Notes: a model not told the origin generated them from the sequence alone. 64,000 nucleotides of DNA from Gigantopelta aegis (GCF_016097555.1 NC_054709.1:32439299-32503298), one strand, 5' to 3'. Shown: positions 58,001 to 62,400, numbered from the stretch's first letter. A program made the numbers and translations.

Positions 58001-59377
58001 GTTTATTTTCACTTTACTTATAGTGAAGTAACATTAGAAGTTTCTTATGATAACACATTAATGTATGGATAGAGGATGGATGGATGGATTGATGGATGGT
58101 TGAAATGATGGAGGATGGATGAATGAATTATGTATGAATGAAGGATGGATGAATGAAGAATGCATGGATGAATGGCTGGATGGATGGTTGAAAGGATGGA
58201 TGGATGGATGGATGGATGGATGGATGGATGATCTATGGATGGATGGATAGATGGATGGATGGATGGTTGAAATGATGGAGGATGGATGAATGAATTATGT
58301 ATGAATGAAGGATGGATGAATGAAGAATGCATGGATGAATGGCTGGATGGATGGTTGAAAGGATGGATGGATAGATGTGATGGATGATCTATGGATGGAT
58401 GGATCGATGGATGATCTATGGATGGATGGATGGATGGATGAGCTGAAGATGGATGGATGGATGGATGGATGGATGATCTATGGATGGATGGATGGATGAG
58501 CTGAAGATGGATGGATGGATGATCTATGGATGGATGGATGGATGAGCTGAAGATGGATGGATGGATGGATGGATGGATGGATGAGATGAAGATGGATGGA
58601 TGGATGTATGGATGGATGTATGATCTATGGATGGATGTATGATCTATGGATGGATGGGCTGAAGATGGATGGATGTATGGATGGATGATCTATGGATGGA
58701 CAGACAGTTGGATAACCAATGGATGGATGGACGGATATATTATCAGTGGATTGGTGTTAGGACGGAAGGAAATGTTTTATTTAGAGAGAGAGAGAAGAGA
58801 GAGAGAGAGGGAGGGAGGGAGATATGGGTGATGCATATAGATGAATAGAAGGATTGTAGATGGATACATGTCTGGATGGATGGATCATCAGTGAGTAGTT
58901 GGATGGATGGATGGATAGATGGAAGGAGAGGGTAGGAAAGGGAAGGAGAGGGTAGGATTGGGGGAAGAAGGAAAGGACAGGAAAAGAGAGGGAAGGAAAG
59001 GGAAGGAGAGGGTAGGATAAGGGAAAGAAGGGAAGGAAAGGGAAGGATTGGGGAAGAAGGGAAGGAGAGGGAAAGTGGGTAGGAGAGGGTAGGAGAGGGA
59101 AAGAGTGTAGGAGAGGGTAGGAGAGGAAAGGAGAGAGTAGAAAGGGAAGGAGGGTCTAGGAGAGGGAAGAGGAGAGGGAAGAGGGAAGGAGAGGGAAAGA
59201 GAAGGTAGAAGAGGGAAGGAGGGTGTAGGAGAGGGAAGGAGAGTGTAGGAAATGGGAGAGGGTAGGAGAGGGGGAGAAGGGAAGAGATTATTTCACCTGC
59301 TGTCTGTCTATGAGATGAGCACACTCATCGAGAGATTCATCTGTGGTTCGTTCAGCTTTGCCCAAGTTCTGTAAAAC
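15228..59377 (-). CDS. Amph: Amphiphysin/BIN1-like BAR-SH3 protein, exons 2-14 of the gene
   Basis: Thirteen exons joined as 59377-59297, 57962-57908, 38660-38566, 37168-37073, 36250-36143, 33366-33281, 30218-30143, 28979-28882, 23778-23591, 22163-22084, 19474-19205, 16308-16207, 15308-15228; 1416 nt, 471 residues plus stop, all phases consistent. Domains counted from exon 2: BAR domain about 1-230 ([55 protein letters not shown]), a 180-residue acidic/proline linker, SH3 about 412-471 ([27 protein letters not shown]). Amphiphysins sense or induce membrane curvature in endocytosis and T-tubule biogenesis, and the SH3 binds proline-rich partners such as dynamin. Exon boundaries match my recollection of vertebrate BIN1 (QEK|VLQ, EEQ|DEG). 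Exon 1, with the N-terminal amphipathic helix, is not seen and should lie above 59377, probably outside the window. No canonical clathrin box is evident in the linker. Invertebrates usually have one amphiphysin, so Amph is used rather than BIN1. Confidence 0.95.
15301..15630 (-). repeat. 62-bp array derived from the Amph exon 14 acceptor
   Basis: Unit starts at 15301 (the real exon), 15364, 15426, 15488, 15550 and 15612. Each unit carries a diverged copy of the first bases of exon 14 (real GATGATGGTTGGGTGATG; copies GACGATGGCTGGATGATA) and the pyrimidine-rich sequence before it. The two outermost copies keep usable acceptors (TTCAG|GACGATGG and TTTAG|GATAATGG). Confidence 0.88.
15680..16130. 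repeat. Dispersed repeat H with (CT)n tract
   Basis: It begins with the mollusc-type phrase AAGGGCCATAACTCTA and ends GGACTGGTAGGGGATTAATA. Between 15925 and 16095 lies a long CT microsatellite. Other copies lie at 19540-19790, 27440-28190 and 29410-29750. The CT frames are not genes. Confidence 0.75.
16207..16308 (-). CDS. Amph: Amph exon 13, first half of SH3 domain
   Basis: 102 nt, phase 0 to 0, acceptor GTTTCTAG, donor CAG|GTTCGCAC (weak). It encodes [26 protein letters not shown] and PHENPDEQ. The ALYDY-like strand and RT loop acidic cluster are those of the amphiphysin SH3. Confidence 0.96.
16432..17045 (-). mobile_element. Composite of SINE fragments
   Basis: Tail A and core (16432-16602), a tail B fragment (16603-16668), a nearly full head 1/tail B copy (16669-16970) and a second head fragment (16971-17040). 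All read on the minus strand; nested or recombined copies in Amph intron 12. Confidence 0.75.
17080..19204 (-). repeat. 40-42-bp array derived from the Amph exon 12 donor, about 50 copies
   Basis: The unit on the minus strand reads AACGTTCTGTACGAG|GTAAAACAGTAACACAC then CAGTTCTTGTT. It reproduces the end of exon 12 (AACTTTCTGTATGAG|GTAAACAGTAACAC) and the array abuts the real donor at 19204. Copies contain occasional deletions and chimeras, especially 18000-18350. Confidence 0.93.
19205..19474 (-). CDS. Amph: Amph exon 12, proline/aspartate-rich linker
   Basis: 270 nt, phase 0 to 0, acceptor TTTTTTCACAG, donor GAG|GTAAACAG. Its 90 residues include [27 protein letters not shown], a run of nine Asp, HYQMPM and the end LIPDNFLYE that leads into the SH3 domain. 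YDEP resembles a tyrosine-phosphorylation motif for SH2 partners of the Nck/Crk type (inference). Confidence 0.95.
19540..19790. repeat. Dispersed repeat H
   Basis: Two partial copies of the CAAGGGCC-TAACTCTGTCAA / GATAAAGCTATACACAAAAC / CTCAGTATCTTAAGGCATTG pattern. A further 3' end of the same family lies at 20060-20190. The open frame through it is a repeat artefact. Confidence 0.75.
19797..20062 (-). mobile_element. SINE, head 3 / tail A, truncated head
   Basis: Tail A and core followed by the head 3 phrase CACTGGTCGGTGCAAGTGGT and CATGCCTCGACTGG, with an internal deletion. Confidence 0.75.
20280..21099 (-). mobile_element. SINE pair with a duplicated flank
   Basis: 20280-20572 is a head 2/tail B copy. 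20630-20955 is a full head 1/tail A copy. After it, 20957-21099 repeats 20490-20632 (head 2 end plus CCCCAAAACATCTMATGTAG and the following bases), so about 140 bp are directly repeated around the second SINE. Confidence 0.75.
21212..21750. mobile_element. Foldback element with several nested palindromes
   Basis: Outer inverted ends GATACTCCCCGGGTGTCTTG and CAAGACACGAGGAGGGTATTC (approximately). Inside are three further hairpins: 21248-21335 (TTATCAGCAAGAGTTGATAA arm), 21355-21475 (GTCAAATATGATTTATATCTC arm) and 21590-21665 (GTGACGATAACACATTTTA arm). Confidence 0.7.
21905..22018. repeat. Dispersed repeat E, copy 2
   Basis: Counterpart of 1-118, sharing GTGACGTAACAAAAGAAGCG and GAATATCGCAGGAGATATCG. 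Confidence 0.6.
22084..22163 (-). CDS. Amph: Amph exon 11, linker
   Basis: 80 nt, phase 1 in and 0 out, acceptor CTCTTTTACAG. It encodes [18 protein letters not shown] and TMEDDKQET. The donor is weak, ACG|GTTCGAAT; it was chosen because it is the only nearby GT that gives phase 0 into exon 12. Possibly alternatively spliced. Confidence 0.8.
22184..22712. mobile_element. pogo/Tc1-like MITE with amplified left end
   Basis: The right end CTGGTTTAGAGGATTTCCACTGTA is inverted relative to TACAGTGAAACCCCTC at the left, with TA at both tips. The left end has become a 33-bp array (22184-22420, about 7 copies of CTTGTCTACTACAGGGAAAC plus TTCTCAAAATGT). A 140-bp segment is then duplicated (22428 and 22568, AATCCACCCCAAAACCGGAC). 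Confidence 0.65.
22990..23190 (+). pseudogene. LINE remnant, C-terminal end of a reverse transcriptase ORF
   Basis: One frame reads [19 protein letters not shown] then [13 protein letters not shown] and stop. This resembles the C-terminal W-G-x-x-x-x-L-A-x-D-R-x-x-W-R motif at the end of many non-LTR retrotransposon polyproteins (recalled). It is upstream-truncated, in opposite orientation to Amph and non-functional. Confidence 0.65.
23309..23389. repeat. Dispersed repeat F, 5' fragment
   Basis: It matches the start of 24916-25012: TTTAACGTGYCCATATACCA and GGGTTTCGAACACGCC. Confidence 0.65.
23430..23540. mobile_element. Hairpin MITE
   Basis: Arms of about 42 bp, left TAGGATATTAAACTGGCTAC and right GTTTAATATCCTA with the shared inner part CATTTCGTATCATGTTTATG, around a loop of about 25 bp. 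It sits only 50 bp outside the exon 10 donor. Confidence 0.8.
23591..23778 (-). CDS. Amph: Amph exon 10, acidic linker
   Basis: 188 nt, phase 2 in and 1 out, acceptor CTTTTCACAG, donor CAAG|GTATCTTA. It encodes a disordered segment starting [20 protein letters not shown] and ending [16 protein letters not shown]. It has TPPTP and KEPDSP phosphosite-like motifs. No structured domain. Confidence 0.93.
24690..24841. mobile_element. hAT-like MITE, CAGTGGCGTAG termini
   Basis: Left CAGTGGCGTAGAA, right TTCCTACGCCAGTG; related ends to 30753-30924. Target duplication not clear. Confidence 0.6.
24916..25740. repeat. Dispersed repeat F, long copy
   Basis: It starts TTTAACGTGCCCATATACCA and continues with an AT-rich block and a GC-rich block (GTCCACGCGAGTGGCCTCGT, GACAGTCGATAGACGTTGAA). 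A second copy of the beginning is at 23309. No reading frame recognised; class unknown. Confidence 0.55.
25873..26132 (-). mobile_element. tRNA-derived SINE, head 4
   Basis: Read on the minus strand: TGCCTCGGTGGCATAGTGGT (A box) and ACAGGGTTCGCAGCCCGG (B box), then a body different from the other SINEs (GGTGTAAGGCCACTACACCC, CTGTCCTGGACAGACAGCC). Related copy at 50312-50670. Confidence 0.75.
26850..27176 (-). mobile_element. tRNA-derived SINE, head 1 / tail A, well preserved
   Basis: Full-length reference copy: tail A (GTTTTATTTAACGACGCACT), core, then the head ending ACCACTGGGCTACATCCCATC on the plus strand. Confidence 0.9.
27440..28190. repeat. Dispersed repeat H with (CAGA)n, interrupted by a SINE
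   Basis: It starts TTTCAAGGGCCACAACTCAG, runs into a CAGA/CACA microsatellite (27530-27560 and 27950-28125) and ends GTTGGGGACTAATAAATGAG. The SINE at 27566-27950 sits inside the microsatellite. Confidence 0.8.
27566..27950 (-). mobile_element. SINE, head 3 / tail A
   Basis: Full copy ending on the plus strand in CACGACGCCACCGAGGCCGG (head 3, reverse of GGCCTCGGTGGCGTCGTGG). The flanking GACAGACACACAGA is present on both sides and may be its target duplication. Confidence 0.88.
28385..28688 (-). mobile_element. Diverged SINE, tail B
   Basis: It retains AATGTTTGTTTAACGACACC, CATACCATGGCCTTTGATGT and GCGAGCACTCTACCACTGAA, but the middle is strongly diverged. It ends next to the exon 9 duplicate. 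Confidence 0.7.
28691..28820 (-). pseudogene. Tandem partial duplicate of Amph exon 9 with its splice donor
   Basis: About 130 bp duplicate the 28821-28950 segment, including the 3' two thirds of exon 9 ([20 protein letters not shown]) and the donor ACAG|GTAACATG; the 5' part of the exon is lost. Over the 62 shared coding bases I count eight substitutions, five of them synonymous. With acceptor CACAG (28817-28821 region) it would form a 72-nt exon, 28745-28816, phase 2 to 2, which would keep the reading frame if spliced after exon 9. The intervening intron would be only about 65 nt. It may be a dead copy or a cassette exon. Confidence 0.7.
28882..28979 (-). CDS. Amph: Amph exon 9, end of BAR domain
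   Basis: 98 nt, phase 0 in and 2 out, acceptor CTGTTACAG, donor GACAG|GTAATGTG. It encodes [19 protein letters not shown] then [14 protein letters not shown] diverged half-copy with donor follows downstream in the same intron. Confidence 0.92.
29410..29750. repeat. Dispersed repeat H, two units
   Basis: Two copies of TTCAAGGGCCATAACT and GGGTAAATCRCCATGAA, then CAGACAGACAGAACG and GTACTGGTAGTTACTAATAA. Confidence 0.8.
29752..30063 (-). mobile_element. tRNA-derived SINE, head 1 / tail B
   Basis: Full copy, 80 bp inside the intron from the exon 8 donor. Tail TTTCTTTTGTTTAACAACAC, head end CATTGGGCTACATCCCGCCC. Confidence 0.88.
30143..30218 (-). CDS. Amph: Amph exon 8, BAR domain
   Basis: 76 nt, phase 2 in and 0 out, acceptor GTTTTGCAG, donor CAG|GTAAGTAC. 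It encodes (S)[19 protein letters not shown] and HGNTAQ, the counterpart of SRVGFYVNTFQS in BIN1. Confidence 0.95.
30753..30924. mobile_element. hAT-like MITE with 8-bp target duplication
   Basis: Termini CAGTGGCGTAGCGTG and CACTACGCCACTG. Flanked by CCTACCAT (30745-30752) and CCTACCAC (30925-30932), an 8-bp duplication with one mismatch, as expected for hAT. Confidence 0.82.
31302..31804 (-). mobile_element. SINE (head 1 / tail A) between 85-bp direct repeats
   Basis: The SINE is 31386-31710. The flanks 31302-31386 and 31719-31804 are about 95% identical (AATGCAGTCATTAGCAATCA to TAATTTTTCACTTATAAAA). That is far longer than a normal SINE target duplication. Confidence 0.85.
31868..33300 (-). 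repeat. 27-bp array derived from the Amph exon 7 donor
   Basis: About 12 diverged units (31868-32190, resuming at 33247) of the minus-strand form ACCTGAGTTTTATAACAG|GTAAGATT, which reproduces the end of exon 7 and its donor (ACCTGAGTTTTACAACAG|GTAAGATT). The unit at about 32095-32120 is nearly identical to the real junction. The array is interrupted by a solo LTR. Confidence 0.88.
32191..33246. mobile_element. Probable solo LTR, 1056 bp
   Basis: It starts TGTCACGGGGATCC and ends GTTCCGTCACA, so 5'-TG...CA-3', and is flanked by CCTGT on both sides (32186-32190 and 33247-33251), a 5-bp target duplication. No gag/pol remains. The first 12 bases are also loosely inverted at the end, so a DNA element is a weaker alternative. 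Confidence 0.72.
33281..33366 (-). CDS. Amph: Amph exon 7, BAR domain
   Basis: 86 nt, phase 0 in and 2 out, acceptor AATTTAG, donor ACAACAG|GTAAGATT. It encodes [19 protein letters not shown] then HRELPEFYN. Its last 20 nt plus donor are repeated about 12 times in the following intron. Confidence 0.95.
33416..33970. mobile_element. MITE with TATACTCTT-AAAAAAAGTAGG termini
   Basis: Left ATATACTCTTAAAAAAAAGT and right ACTTTTTTTAAAGAGTATAT are inverted, with TA at the tips, suggesting a Tc1/mariner-type element. It lies about 50 bp upstream of exon 7. Confidence 0.65.
34613..34772. mobile_element. Palindromic MITE
   Basis: Inverted arms GCGATTATTTTAGAA (34643) and TTCTAAAATAATCGC (34739), with outer TATCCTAAACGG / CCAGTTAGGAC. 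Confidence 0.65.
34934..35098. mobile_element. hAT-like MITE, CGGTGGCGGATCCAG termini
   Basis: Left CGGTGGCGGATCCAG, right CTAGATCTGCCTCTG (imperfectly inverted), with a run of G near the left end. Confidence 0.5.
35221..36115. repeat. Minisatellite, 37-bp unit, about 24 copies
   Basis: Unit GTATAACGTGGTCTGGTTTT then AACTTGACTGTATTATT. Left copies carry TATAACG and right copies TAGAACG, a clear block pattern. It ends 28 nt from the exon 6 donor but is not made of exon sequence. Confidence 0.95.
36143..36250 (-). CDS. Amph: Amph exon 6, BAR domain
   Basis: 108 nt, phase 0 to 0, acceptor TTTCCGCAG, donor AAA|GTATGTTC. It encodes [19 protein letters not shown] and, at its end, [10 protein letters not shown]: the basic, membrane-facing stretch of the BAR crescent. 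A 37-bp minisatellite starts 28 nt past the donor. Confidence 0.96.
36332..36352. repeat. (AT)n microsatellite
   Basis: About 10 AT units, 80 bp upstream of exon 6. A partial repeat H copy follows at 36420-36540. Confidence 0.9.
36728..36976. repeat. Dispersed repeat C, copy 2
   Basis: Counterpart of 2489-2735: TTAGGCCAAACAAAATAAAT at the start and TTTTCTGTGCAATC at the end. Confidence 0.65.
37073..37168 (-). CDS. Amph: Amph exon 5, BAR domain
   Basis: 96 nt, phase 0 to 0, acceptor ATTTTCAG, donor AAG|GTAGGT. It encodes [16 protein letters not shown] through [12 protein letters not shown], matching the LLWxDY...TYLGQFPDIK exon of BIN1. Confidence 0.95.
38245..38537 (-). mobile_element. tRNA-derived SINE, head 1 / tail B
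   Basis: Nearly full; ends 29 bp from the exon 4 donor. The head end reads CTTTACCACTGGGCTGAG on the plus strand. The 37170-38244 stretch of intron 4 has no recognisable element. Confidence 0.82.
38566..38660 (-). CDS. Amph: Amph exon 4, BAR domain
   Basis: 95 nt, phase 1 in and 0 out, acceptor TTTTTTACAG, donor GAG|GTATCT. It encodes [20 protein letters not shown] and then [11 protein letters not shown]. The VSEIYEPNW stretch is the amphiphysin signature VYEPxW. Intron 3 upstream is 19.2 kb and repeat-packed. Confidence 0.95.
39085..39420 (-). mobile_element. SINE fragments in both orientations
   Basis: 39085-39348 is a tail A copy with an internal deletion and head 1. 39361-39420 is the first 55 bp of a head 1 copy in plus orientation (GCGAGACGTAGCCCAGTGGT). 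Confidence 0.75.
39590..40200 (-). mobile_element. SINE inserted in a SINE, with target duplication
   Basis: A head 1/tail A copy (39615-39932) lies in the tail of a tail B copy. TCTTTTGTTTAAAGACACCA, part of the host SINE's tail, occurs on both sides (39591 and 39930), a target duplication of about 24 bp. The host continues to 40200. Confidence 0.85.
40200..40498 (-). mobile_element. tRNA-derived SINE, head 1 / tail B
   Basis: Tail TTTTGTTTAATGACACCAC, core, head end TTTACCACTTGGCTACGTCC. It joins the following array directly. Confidence 0.8.
40499..41520 (-). repeat. 128-bp array of a tRNA-like SINE head, 8 copies
   Basis: Each unit on the minus strand reads ACGTAGCTCAGTGGTAGAGT (A box), then GACAGGTTGTAGGATCGATT (B-box-like) and a 60-bp body. 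Copies are about 98% identical. Eight internal pol III promoter look-alikes stand head to tail. Confidence 0.93.
41548..41770 (-). mobile_element. SINE, head 1, tail-truncated
   Basis: Core TTAGCAGCAAGGGATCTTTT to head end TTTACCACTGGGTTACG. Confidence 0.75.
42205..42595 (-). mobile_element. Full SINE, head 3 / tail B', with 13-bp target duplication
   Basis: 391 bp from GTTTGTTTTATTTAACGACG region to GCCACCGAGGCCGG. TATCCTAGCCAGT stands on both sides (42192-42204 and 42596-42608) without mismatch, so this is a recent insertion. Confidence 0.95.
42850..43040. repeat. Dispersed repeat D, copy 1
   Basis: Inverted relative to 47318-47455; shares GTGTCAGGATTATTGTAT and CGCGAGTGTAATAATTTC. Class unknown. 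Confidence 0.65.
43245..43410. mobile_element. Long palindrome (foldback MITE)
   Basis: Arms of about 75 bp: TACGAGTAGCGAATTC-type right end against GGATTCGTCACGAGTATTTT left end, with the centre at GAGGCTCTGCTGAGAC. It includes the paired ACAAATACCGATTAAC and GTTAATCGGTATTTGT. Confidence 0.82.
43793..44290 (+). mobile_element. SINE, head 1 / tail A (plus) and a minus-strand fragment
   Basis: 43793-44113 is a full plus-strand copy from GCAGGACGTAGCCCGGTGGT to GTGTTGAGTGCCTCATTATA. 44118-44290 is a decayed minus-strand SINE. Confidence 0.82.
44515..44830 (+). mobile_element. SINE fragments, tail B
   Basis: Two core starts (CCAGTGCACCATG at 44527 and 44632), then core and tail B ending in GTATTGTTAAACAAAACAA. 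No head. Confidence 0.72.
44930..45618 (-). mobile_element. Cluster of SINE fragments
   Basis: A plus-strand head (44932-44980, GGATGTAGCTTGGTGGGAGA), then minus-strand tail B/core (44990-45180), tail A/core (45181-45400) and a head 2 fragment (45440-45618, GTGACCCAAGCACCTGAGGT). Confidence 0.72.
45615..45845. repeat. Minisatellite, 33-36-bp unit, 7 copies
   Basis: Unit TGTCACACCAACACCTGTGC followed by TGCACGATGTCAAG in left copies and TGATGGCAAG in right copies. Confidence 0.93.
45858..46740 (+). mobile_element. SINE fragments
   Basis: 45858-46035 plus, core and tail B without head; 46345-46565 plus, diverged; 46566-46740 minus, tail B. Between them (46036-46344) is a small triplication of CATGGAATACGGAATGTT at 46240-46280 and nothing else. 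Confidence 0.7.
46966..47316 (+). mobile_element. SINE, head 3 / tail A
   Basis: It starts CCTTGGTGGCGTCGTGGTTA (A box) and has GGGTTCGGATCCCAGTCGA (B box), the GTGTAAACCACTTGCACC stretch, then core and tail A cut short at CGTAAATAAAATG-like. Confidence 0.9.
47318..47455. repeat. Dispersed repeat D, copy 2
   Basis: GATAATGTGGATAATAAAGA to CACTCGTTTCATAAAATCAG; lies exactly between two head 3 SINEs. Matches 42850-43040 inverted. Confidence 0.65.
47452..47637 (+). mobile_element. SINE, head 3 / tail B', core deleted
   Basis: The head to TCCAAACCCTGA is joined directly to ATTTGACGTCCAATAGCCGA. The whole core is missing. Confidence 0.85.
47985..48398 (-). mobile_element. SINE, head 3 / tail B'
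   Basis: Full copy. TACATCTGTATG...AAAGTCATC occurs on both sides (47957 and 48400), a probable target duplication with slippage in an A run. Confidence 0.88.
48712..49038. repeat. Minisatellite, 38-bp unit, 9 copies
   Basis: Unit GGTACAAAAAGGATCCGGTT then GTTTAGGGCAATTAGTTT. Copies are nearly identical, so the array is young. Confidence 0.95.
49064..49392 (+). mobile_element. SINE, head 1 / tail A
   Basis: Full plus-strand copy from GAATGTAGCTCACTGGTACA to TTAAATAAAACATTTCCTTC. Confidence 0.88.
49660..49830 (+). mobile_element. SINE fragment, core and tail B
   Basis: Starts at CGTATATCAAAGGCTGTCGT; no head. Confidence 0.75.
50312..50670 (+). mobile_element. SINE, head 4, with a duplicated body segment
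   Basis: Related to 25873-26132. CAGATAGCTGAGGTG and CAGGACAGCGTGCTT-type segments occur twice (50494 and 50618), so part of the body is duplicated. Confidence 0.72.
51108..51550. repeat. T/G run followed by a (CT)-rich tract
   Basis: GTTT/TTTT/GGGG runs at 51108-51162, then polypyrimidine CCCTTCCCCTCTCTCTCC type to 51545. Frames across it are low-complexity artefacts. Confidence 0.9.
51805..52432. repeat. Minisatellite, 75-78-bp unit, 8 copies
   Basis: Unit TTTGACTGGTACCATCATTT, CTATCACTTCACATTCATCG, AACATTTGGTGCAAAAACCA, GTCTAGTGAGCATTA. Lies in Amph intron 3. Confidence 0.94.
53020..53105. repeat. (AAAC)n/(AAAT)n simple repeat
   Basis: AACAAACAAAACAAAACAAA followed by AATAAATAAATAAATAAATA. 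It is next to the 3' end of the LINE fragment. Confidence 0.9.
53199..54045 (-). pseudogene. 5'-truncated LINE, C-terminal part of ORF2
   Basis: An open frame runs from about 54045 to the stop at 53199-53201, about 280 residues. It reads [17 protein letters not shown] near the start and carries a zf-RVT-like Cys/His cluster ([19 protein letters not shown]) near the middle. This is the region C-terminal to the reverse transcriptase of L1/Jockey-type elements (recalled). The catalytic part is absent. Frame intact over the whole fragment, so a fairly recent insertion. The SINE at 54055 abuts it. Confidence 0.85.
54055..54433 (-). mobile_element. SINE, head 3 / tail A
   Basis: Full copy; TCTCAGGT occurs at both edges (54052 and 54435), a probable target duplication. 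A decayed plus-strand SINE core follows at 54440-54620. Confidence 0.88.
54637..56870 (-). repeat. Array of SINE tail B segment, about 70-75-bp unit, about 31 copies
   Basis: Unit TTTAACGACACCACTAGGCC, ACCATTGATTAATTAATCAT, TGGTTATTGGATGTCAAACA, CTTGGTAATTGTTTG. Two variants (GGTTACATT and GGCCACCATT) alternate in an irregular higher-order pattern. Contains the palindrome TTGATTAATTAATCA. Confidence 0.96.
56929..57660 (-). repeat. Array of SINE core segment, about 92-bp unit, 8 copies
   Basis: Unit ATTAGTAGCAAGGGATCTTT, ATATGCACCATCCCACAGAC, AGGATAGTACATACCACGGC, TTTGATATACCAGTTGTGGT, GCACTGGACC. Each join is at TGGACCATTAG. Nearly identical copies. Confidence 0.96.
57908..57962 (-). CDS. 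Amph: Amph exon 3, BAR domain
   Basis: 55 nt, phase 0 in and 1 out, acceptor TTTACTCCAG, donor GGG|GTGAGTT. It encodes [18 protein letters not shown] plus the first base of an Ala codon. The motif LQKDLRxY is shared with BIN1. Confidence 0.92.
58065..58740. repeat. (GATG)n / (GGAT)n microsatellite
   Basis: Imperfect tetranucleotide repeat with interruptions such as GATCTATGGATGG and GAGCTGAAGATGG; about 100-bp blocks are themselves duplicated (58085 and 58265). Confidence 0.93.
58780..59290. repeat. Purine-rich tract
   Basis: GAGA run (58780-58820) and a long GGAAGGAGAGGGTAGGA-type stretch (58915-59285) with almost no pyrimidine on the plus strand. It ends 6-10 bp from the exon 2 donor. Confidence 0.92.
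59297..59377 (-). CDS. Amph: Amph exon 2, start of BAR domain
   Basis: 81 nt, phase 0 to 0, acceptor TGTTTCAG, donor CAG|GTGAAAT. It encodes [15 protein letters not shown] through HLIDRQQ, the counterpart of VLQKLGKADETKDE in BIN1. A 3.6-kb minisatellite starts about 65 bp outside the acceptor and a purine-rich tract abuts the donor side. Confidence 0.93.
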
Positions 59378-59443
59378 CTGAAACAATAATAAACACATAC
59401 AGCTGAAGTGGAATATATCTTTTATATGCACTATCCCACACAG

Positions 59444-62400
59444 TGAATGATTACATGGAGGTACCCTTTTTAAACATTACATGCTCTCAATGATTACATG
59501 TAGGTACCCTTTTTAAACATTACATGCTCTCAATGATTACTGGAGGTACCCTTTTCAAACATTACATGTACTCAGTGATTACATGGAGGTACCCTTTTTA
59601 AACATTACATACTCAGTTATTACACGGAGGTGTCCTTTTTAAACATTACATGCTCTCGGTGATTACTGGAGGTGTCCTTTTTAAACATTACATGCTCTCA
59701 ATGATTACTGGAGGTGCCCTTTTTAAACATTACATGCACTCAATGATTACTGGAGGTACCCTTTTTAAACATTACATGCTCTCAATGATTACTGGAGGTG
59801 CCCTTTTTAAACATTACATGCTCTCAATGATTACTGGAGGTGCCCTTTTTAAACATTACATACTCAGTGATTACTGGAGGTGTCCTTTTTAAACATTACA
59901 TACTCTCAATGATTACTGGAGGTGCCCTTTTTAAACATTACATGTACTCAGTGATTACTGGAGGTACCCTTTTTAAACATTACATGTACTCAGTGATTAC
60001 TGGAGGTGCCCTTTTTAAACATTACATGCTCTCAATGATTACATGGAGGTACCCTTTTTAAACATTACATCCACTCAGTGATTACTGGAGGTGCCCTTTT
60101 TAAACATTACATGTACTCAGTGATTACTGGAGGTGCCCTTTTTAAACATTACACGTACTCGGTGATTACTGGAGGTGCCTTTTTTAAACATTACATGTAC
60201 TCAGTGATTGCTGGAGGTGCCCTTTTTAAACATTACATGCTCTCAGTGATTACTGGAGGTGCCCTTTTAAAACATTACATGCACTCAATGATTACTGGAG
60301 GTGCCCTTTTTAAACATTACATACTCAGTGATTACTGGAGGTGCCCTTTTTAAACATTACATGTACTCAATGATTACTGGAGGTGCCCTTTTTAAACATT
60401 ACCTGCTCTCAGTGATTACTGGAGGTGCCCTTTTTAAACATTACATGCTCTCAGTGATTACTGGAGGTGTCCTTTTTAAACATTACATGTACTCAGTGAT
60501 TACTGGAGGTGCCCTTTTTAAACATTACATGCTCTCAATGATTACATGGAGGTACCCTTTTTAAACATTACATCCACTCAGTGATTACTGGAGGTGCCCT
60601 TTTTAAACATTACATGTACTCAGTGATTACTGGAGGTGCCCTTTTTAAACATTACACGTACTCGGTGATTACTGGAGGTGCCCTTTTTAAACATTACATG
60701 TACTCAGTGATTGCTGGAGGTGCCCTTTTTAAACATTACATGCTCTCAGTGATTACTGGAGGTGCCCTTTTAAAACATTACATGCACTCAATGATTACTG
60801 GAGGTGCCCTTTTTAAACATTACATACTCAGTGATTACTGGAGGTGCCCTTTTTAAACATTACATGTACTCAATGATTACTGGAGGTGCCCTTTTTAAAC
60901 ATTACCTGCTCTCAGTGATTACTGGAGGTGCCCTTTTTAAACATTACATGCTCTCAGTGATTACTGGAGGTGTCCTTTTTAAACATTACATGTACTCAGT
61001 GATTACTGGAGGTGCCCTTTTTAAACATTACATGCTCACAGTGATTACTGGAGATGCCCTTTTTAAACATTACATACACTCAATGATTACATGGAGGTAC
61101 CCTTTTTAAACATTACATGTACTCAATGATTACTGGAGGTACCCTTTTTAAACATTACATGTACTCAGTGATTACTGGAGGTGCCCTTTTTAATGCAGTG
61201 ATTACTGGAGGTGCCCGTTTCCAACATTACATGCTCACAGTGATTACTGGAGGTACCCTTTTTAAACATTACATGTACTCAATGATTACATGGAGGTACC
61301 CTTTTTAAACATTACATACACTCAATGATTACTGGAGGTACCCTTTTTAAACATTACATGTACTCAATGATTACTGGAGGTGCCCTTTTTAAACATTACA
61401 TGCTCTCAATGATTACTGGAGGTACCCTTATTAAACATTACATGCTCTCAGTGATTACTGGAGGTGTCCTTTTTAAACATTACATACTCGGTGATTACTG
61501 GAGGTGCCCTTTTTAAACATTACATGCACTCAATGATTACTGGAGGTGCCCTTTTTAAACATTACATACACTCAATGATTACTGGAGGTGTCCTTTTTAA
61601 ACATTACATGTACTCAGTGATTACTGGAGGTGCCCTTTTTAAACATTACATACTCAATGATTACTGAAGGTGCCCTTTTTAAACATTACATGTACTCAGT
61701 GATTGCTGGAGGTGCCCTTTTTAAACATTACATGCTCTCAGTGATTACTGGAGGTGCCCTTTTAAAACATTACATGCACTCAATGATTACTGGAGGTGCC
61801 CTTTTTAAACATTACATACTCAGTGATTACTGGAGGTGCCCTTTTTAAACATTACATGTACTCAATGATTACTGGAGGTGCCCTTTTTAAACATTACCTG
61901 CTCTCAGTGATTACTGGAGGTGCCCTTTTTAAACATTACATGCTCTCAGTGATTACTGGAGGTGTCCTTTTTAAACATTACATGTACTCAGTGATTACTG
62001 GAGGTGCCCTTTTTAAACATTACATGCTCACAGTGATTACTGGAGATGCCCTTTTTAAACATTACATACACTCAATGATTACATGGAGGTACCCTTTTTA
62101 AACATTACATGTACTCAATGATTACTGGAGGTACCCTTTTTAAACATTACATGTACTCAGTGATTACTGGAGGTGCCCTTTTTAAACATTACATGCTCAC
62201 AGTGATTACTGGAGGTACCCTTTTTAAACATTACATGTACTCAATGATTACATGGAGGTACCCTTTTTAAACATTACATACACTCAATGATTACTGGAGG
62301 TACCCTTTTTAAACATTACATGTACTCAATGATTACTGGAGGTGCCCTTTTTAAACATTACATGCTCTCAATGATTACTGGAGGTACCCTTTTTAAACAT

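Noticed and set aside
58743..59324. 193-residue Pro/Ser/Leu frame
   Set aside because: It is the complement of the purine-rich tract and overlaps Amph exon 2 in another frame.
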